Below, piece after piece: positions 60,174 through 64,000 of a stretch of DNA of 64,000 bases. The translations under genes were made by a program, and so were the position numbers. The stretch comes from Bifidobacterium vespertilionis (GTDB lineage Bacteria > Actinomycetota > Actinomycetes > Actinomycetales > Bifidobacteriaceae), in assembly GCF_008698145.1 (NCBI RefSeq), contig NZ_RZNZ01000012.1, positions 1 to 64,000 of the forward strand, given 5' to 3'. The number at the start of each line of letters is the position of its first letter. The stretch's first letter is position 1. The notes under the pieces were generated by a model, which had not been told where the DNA came from, did no database searches, and saw only the letters and a list, made by a program, of their open reading frames with translations.

Positions 60174-62630
60174 ATGGCTGAATCAATCACGGGCCTGACC
60201 ACGCGCGAGGTCGAAGAGCGACGCGCGCGCGGCGAGGGCGAGACGGGCGCGCAGGGCGTCACCAAGTCCACGGGCGCGATCCTGCGCGAGAACATCTGCA
60301 CGCTGTTCAACGCGCTGAACTTTGCGATCGCTATCCTGCTGTTCCTGGTGGGCGCGTACTCGAACATGCTGTTCATCGCGATCATCATCCTCAACATCGT
60401 GATCGGCATCGTTCAGGAGCTCAAGGCCAAGAAGCTCGTGGACGAACTGACGATCCTCAACCAACCCCACGCCACCGTCCTGCGCGACGGCCGCGAGATC
60501 GACGTCGAGACCCGCGAGATCGTCAAGGACGATGTGATCGTGCTCGAATCGGGCCGCCAGATCTGCAACGACGCCGTGGTGCTGTCCGGCGAACTCGAGG
60601 TCAACGAATCGCTGCTCACCGGCGAAAGCGATTCGGTGGATAAGAAGCCCGGCGATCAGCTGCTGTCCGGCAGCTCGGTGATCTCCGGACGCTGCCATGC
60701 GCGCGTGGTCCACGTGGGCGACGCGAACTACGCCAACTCGCTGATCAACGAGGTCCGCCAGTCCAAGCGCATCCATTCCGAACTGCTGGATTCGATGCGC
60801 AAGGTCACCCGCTTCACCAGCTTCCTGATCATCCCGCTGGGCGTGCTGCTGTTCGCCGAGGCGTTCTTCGGCCGTCACGCCGTCACGTACGATGCCGTGG
60901 TCTCTTCGGCGGCCGCCCTGCTGGGCATGCTGCCCAAGGGCCTGGTGCTGCTGATCTCCGTCTCGCTGGCCACCGGCGTGATCCGTCTCGCCAAGCGCAA
61001 GATCCTGGTGCAGAACATCTACTCGCTGGAGACGCTCGCGCATGTGGACGTGCTCTGCCTGGACAAGACCGGCACGCTGACCGATGGCAACATGAGCGTG
61101 GAGCGGGTCGAATCGCTGCTGGGTGACGGCGTTGTGGATGTTCCGGGGGTCGTTCTGCCCGGTTCGCCTGTTGCGACTGGACTGTACGTGCCGTCCGCCG
61201 ATCGGGCCGCGTTGCTCATGCGCTCCTATCTGGCCGCCAGCGAGGACAACAACGCCACGATCTCCGCCCTGCGCGCCTATGAGGGCTTCGCCGCCGGGTC
61301 GTCCGGTGTTGCGGCTCCGGGCGTGCTTTCCGCCGATCGCGTGATCCCGTTCTCGTCCAAGCGCAAGTGGGGTGCGATCACGTTCGCCGCCCCGGCCGGC
61401 CTGTCCGGTGCCACCCCGGCCGGCTCCGTCACCGTCTTCCTGGGCGCGCCCGAGCGCATCCTGGGCGGCACGAGCGCCCGGGCCGCCGAGCTGATGAAGC
61501 AGGGCCTGCGGCTGATCGCCGTGGGATATTATCCCGGATCGTGGGACGACGATATGAACCTGCCGCAGGACCTCGTGCCCATGTACCTGATCGCCCTGCG
61601 CGACACGATCCGCCCGCGCACCCGCGAAACCCTGCAGTACTTCCGCGAGCAGGGCGTGGACGTCAAGGTCATCTCCGGCGACCATCCGGACACCGTGTCC
61701 GCCGTGGCCCGTCAGGCCGGGCTGGAGCGCTGGGCCGATGTGATCGACATGACCACCGTGCCCGCAGACGCCCCCGACTCCGCGTTCGAGACCCTGGGGG
61801 ATCGCTACGCCGTCTTCTCCCGCGTCACGCCCAAGCAGAAGCGACAGCTCGTCCAGGCCCTGCAGCGCAAGGGGCATCAGGTGGCCATGACCGGCGACGG
61901 CGTGAACGATCTGCTCGCCCTGCGCGAGGCCGACTGCTCCATCGCGATCGCATCCGGCTCCGACGCCGCCCGCCAGATCGCGCAGATCGTGCTGCTCGAC
62001 TCCGACTTCACCTACCTGCCGGACGTGGTGCTGGAGGGCCGCAAGGTGGTCAACAACGTGACGCGCACGGCCGCCGTGTTCTTCATCAAGACCATCTACT
62101 CCACGCTGGTTTCGTTCTTCTGCCTCGCGCTCAACATCCCGTTCCCGTTCATCCCCATCCAGATCACGCTGGTGGACGCGTGCATCGAGGCGTGGCCGTC
62201 GTTCCTCACCATCTTCGAGTCGGACACCCGTCGCATCCGCGGCCGGTTCCTGCCCACCGCCCTTTCCAAGGCCGCCCCGTTCGCGGTGGTCGTGACCGCG
62301 GAGATCGTGGTCACGAGCCTGATGGTTCCGTTCGCGCCGGCCCAGAACACGACCGTGATGTACCTGATGCTGATCGTGGTGTCCATGATCGCGGTGATCA
62401 AGAGCTGCATCCCGTTCACGTGGATCCGCGCGTTCGTCTCGGTGACGATGGCGATCGGCACCCCGCTCGCGCTGGTGATCCTGCCGCGCCTGTTCGAGGT
62501 GGCGGCCGTGACCAAGCCGATGACGAGTTATCTGGTGATGGCGATGATCTGCGCGCTGATCGCGCTCGCCGGCTACTTCGCGCTGGTCCGCGGTCTGCGT
62601 GGCGGTGATGAGGAGCCGGGCGCGCAGTGA
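60174..62630 (+). CDS. P-type ATPase, CtpE-like cation transporter
   Basis: 818 residues from ATG 60174 with GGAGGA upstream. LLTGESDS (actuator), CLDKTGTLTDG with the phosphorylated Asp at ~300, KVISGDHPDTV, and MTGDGVNDLLALREADCSIAIASGSDAA (hinge) are all present. Eight to ten membrane segments; the ion-site helix reads GMLPKGLVLLISVSLATGV. The overall pattern is like mycobacterial CtpE (calcium) and related HAD-IC ATPases. PKGL in place of the usual PEGL is notable, since the Glu normally lines the ion path. Ion not certain. Confidence 0.92.
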   Translation: MAESITGLTTREVEERRARGEGETGAQGVTKSTGAILRENICTLFNALNFAIAILLFLVGAYSNMLFIAIIILNIVIGIVQELKAKKLVDELTILNQPHATVLRDGREIDVETREIVKDDVIVLESGRQICNDAVVLSGELEVNESLLTGESDSVDKKPGDQLLSGSSVISGRCHARVVHVGDANYANSLINEVRQSKRIHSELLDSMRKVTRFTSFLIIPLGVLLFAEAFFGRHAVTYDAVVSSAAALLGMLPKGLVLLISVSLATGVIRLAKRKILVQNIYSLETLAHVDVLCLDKTGTLTDGNMSVERVESLLGDGVVDVPGVVLPGSPVATGLYVPSADRAALLMRSYLAASEDNNATISALRAYEGFAAGSSGVAAPGVLSADRVIPFSSKRKWGAITFAAPAGLSGATPAGSVTVFLGAPERILGGTSARAAELMKQGLRLIAVGYYPGSWDDDMNLPQDLVPMYLIALRDTIRPRTRETLQYFREQGVDVKVISGDHPDTVSAVARQAGLERWADVIDMTTVPADAPDSAFETLGDRYAVFSRVTPKQKRQLVQALQRKGHQVAMTGDGVNDLLALREADCSIAIASGSDAARQIAQIVLLDSDFTYLPDVVLEGRKVVNNVTRTAAVFFIKTIYSTLVSFFCLALNIPFPFIPIQITLVDACIEAWPSFLTIFESDTRRIRGRFLPTALSKAAPFAVVVTAEIVVTSLMVPFAPAQNTTVMYLMLIVVSMIAVIKSCIPFTWIRAFVSVTMAIGTPLALVILPRLFEVAAVTKPMTSYLVMAMICALIALAGYFALVRGLRGGDEEPGAQ

Positions 62631-62649
62631 GCGGCTGAAATCGGCCCGT

Positions 62650-62885
62650 AAGACATCGGATCAGCCCTGAATCAGCCACCCACCGCATCAAATCTGCTCA
62701 TCCTGCACCAGACGCATCGCAAAATGAGCGAATTCGATACCCTACGGCCCGTACCAGCCCACCGCCACATCAGATTTGCTCACTTTATGCCCACGAAAAC
62801 GCAGAATGAGCAAATCGGATGCCCTACGGCACGAATACAGCACGAATACAGGTCCTACCGCATCGGATTTGCTCATTCTATGTGC
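62650..62885. repeat. Family B hairpin array
   Basis: GATCAGCCCTGAATCAGCC and CATCAAATCTGCTCATCCTG, then AAAATGAGCGAATTCGATAC, GATTTGCTCACTTTATGCCC and AGAATGAGCAAATCGGATGC. Inverted with respect to much of 50535-51230 and nearly the same in parts. Confidence 0.8.
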
Positions 62886-62958
62886 GCGAGCTTGCGTGGG
62901 TGAGTCCGTTGCTGCCGTTGAGTGGCGGATTCCGACTCCGTGTGCCGACGTACGGGTG

Positions 62959-63077
62959 AAATACGGGCTGAGCGGTCCGAAATCCGCGATTCGCAGCACA
63001 ATCGGGCCGTTTTCCGGCTGATTTTCGACCCGATTGCGCTGCGAATCGGCGATTTCGGACCGCACAGCCCGTAATTT
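62959..63077. repeat. Family H long inverted repeat
   Basis: Arms of about 47 bases (AATACGGGCTGAGCGGTCCG … CAGCACAATCGGG, and CCCGATTGCGCTGCGAATCG … CAGCCCGTAATT) with four or five differences, around a 23-base loop. No transposase or gene inside. Confidence 0.85.
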
Positions 63078-63154
63078 GGCTACTCAACCGTCCACGCATT
63101 GGCTGTTCAGCGGTTACCCAGCGGCTGCCCGATTGCCCGACTTGGCTGCCACTG

Positions 63155-63295
63155 GATTTGCTCACTTTGTGCATCCGCACTCGCAGAATGAGCAAATCGG
63201 ATGCGTGAGCGGCTGAAATCGGCTGTCAGCCATCGAATCTGCTCATTCTGGGCTCTGTGGGTTACAGAGTGAGCAAATCCGATGGCTGCCGGGCG
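63155..63295. repeat. Family B hairpins
   Basis: GGATTTGCTCACTTTGTGCA … GCAGAATGAGCAAATCGGATG and CATCGAATCTGCTCATTCTG … AGAGTGAGCAAATCCGATGG. Confidence 0.8.
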
Positions 63296-63348
63296 GATGA
63301 CGAGCACTGGGGGATACTGGGCGGTACCAGCCTGTCGTGCGCGGCGGC

Positions 63349-64000
63349 TTATGCGCCGAGCTTGCGCGGGTGCGGTCCGGAGACCTCCCAGCCGAGGGCC
63401 ATCAGCGTCTTGCGGTCCTGCTTGTTCAGCGCGGTGCAGTCAAGCGCGGCGATCAGATCGGGTCGGATCTGCGCGGTGCGCTCCAGAGCCTCATCGCGGC
63501 GGAACCGGTCGACCTTGCCGTGATCGCCGGACAGCAGCACATCGGGCACGCGGATGCCACGCCACTCGGCCGGCTTGGTGTACTGGCGATGCTCAAGCAG
63601 CGCGCCCTCGCCGGTGTACGATTCCTCGACGATCGAATCGGGATTGCCCATGAAGCCCGGCAGCAGGCGCGTGATCGCCTCGAGCATTACGGATACGGCC
63701 ACTTCGCCGCCATTGAGTACGTAATCGCCAATCGAATACTCGCGCACGTCGATGCCCTGCGCGCGGTAGTACTCGGGGATGCGCGCGTCGTAGCCCTCGT
63801 AGCGGCCGCAGCCGAACAGCAGATGATCGGCACGGCTCAGCTCGGTGGCGTCGCGCTGGGTGAACAGCGGGGCCGAGGGATTGGGAAAGATCAGGATCGG
63901 ACGATTGGGGGAGTATGTGGTGGCTGGTGCGTATTCAGTGGCCGATGCATACTCGGCCTCGCGATCGGCCTGATCATCAGCCCCCATGGTGCGCTCGACC
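63349..64000 (-). CDS. trmD: tRNA (guanine-N1-)-methyltransferase, 5' part beyond the window
   Basis: The visible 217 codons are the middle and C-terminal part; the frame stays open to base 64000. LLFGCGRYEGYDARIPEYY and IGDYVLNGGEVAVSVMLEAITRLLPG are the trefoil-knot SAM-binding motifs of TrmD; LLEHRQYTKPAEWRGIRVPDVLLSGDHGKVDRFRRDEAL is its tRNA-binding C-terminal domain. Methylates G37 of tRNAs. A low-complexity insert of ~20 residues (ADREAEYASATEYAPATTY) precedes PNRPILIFPNPSAPLF and is longer than in most homologues. Confidence 0.95.
   Translation of the reverse strand, partial: VERTMGADDQADREAEYASATEYAPATTYSPNRPILIFPNPSAPLFTQRDATELSRADHLLFGCGRYEGYDARIPEYYRAQGIDVREYSIGDYVLNGGEVAVSVMLEAITRLLPGFMGNPDSIVEESYTGEGALLEHRQYTKPAEWRGIRVPDVLLSGDHGKVDRFRRDEALERTAQIRPDLIAALDCTALNKQDRKTLMALGWEVSGPHPRKLGA

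Overview
The window looks like chromosome from a Bifidobacterium or a close relative. This is inferred from the high GC content with GC-rich third codon positions, the actinobacterial families (DUF2510, a CtpE-like P-type ATPase, actinobacterial secreted HNH nucleases), six secreted proteins carrying DUF5648-like tails, and many dispersed GTCATCCTGAGC/GGATCC palindromes. No rRNA or species marker is present, so the species is not assigned.

Layout. 1-8.3 kb: three secreted proteins with C-terminal DUF5648-like repeats and a polytopic membrane protein that has an intergenic repeat inserted in frame. 8.4-20.8 kb: an accessory island with a decayed AAA-type regulator, two inverted copies of a unit coding for a 54-residue membrane peptide with a possible structured RNA, an Abi/HEPN-like protein, two InlB-repeat secreted proteins in opposite orientation that share a perfect 99-bp 5' repeat, a large GT-C-like membrane protein between them, and a tyrosine recombinase. 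Two genes here are shifted at G tracts (G8 and G6), so inversion and slippage are both possible sources of surface variation. 21-31.6 kb: a low-GC DUF2142 protein, a secreted nuclease with the same DUF5648 module, a MazEF pair, a GT2, a DUF4422-GT8 fusion, a lone polysaccharide ABC permease and a CPBP protease.

31.9-49.8 kb: rpmB, an MFS carrier, GNAT and HIT proteins, an IS30 element, a lipoprotein, and a sulfur/methyl region. In that region metK is translationally coupled to a methyltransferase, followed by a His-rich Cys-Cys lipoprotein and a second, related methyltransferase. A metY-like sulfhydrylase is divergent, followed by an SsuABC/TauABC-type importer and a permease with a His-rich tail. 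The simple reading is uptake of a sulfur compound, methionine synthesis, S-adenosylmethionine synthesis and methylation of an unknown acceptor.

49.8-64 kb: small membrane proteins, a methyltransferase, four tRNA genes (Ala, two Val, Gly), an MFS exporter, a two-component system next to a FetAB-like ABC pair, a P-type ATPase behind a perfect hairpin, and the 3' part of trmD, which runs off the window.

Almost every larger intergenic space is filled by palindromic repeats. At least eight word families share one design: a short word in one arm and its reverse complement in the other.
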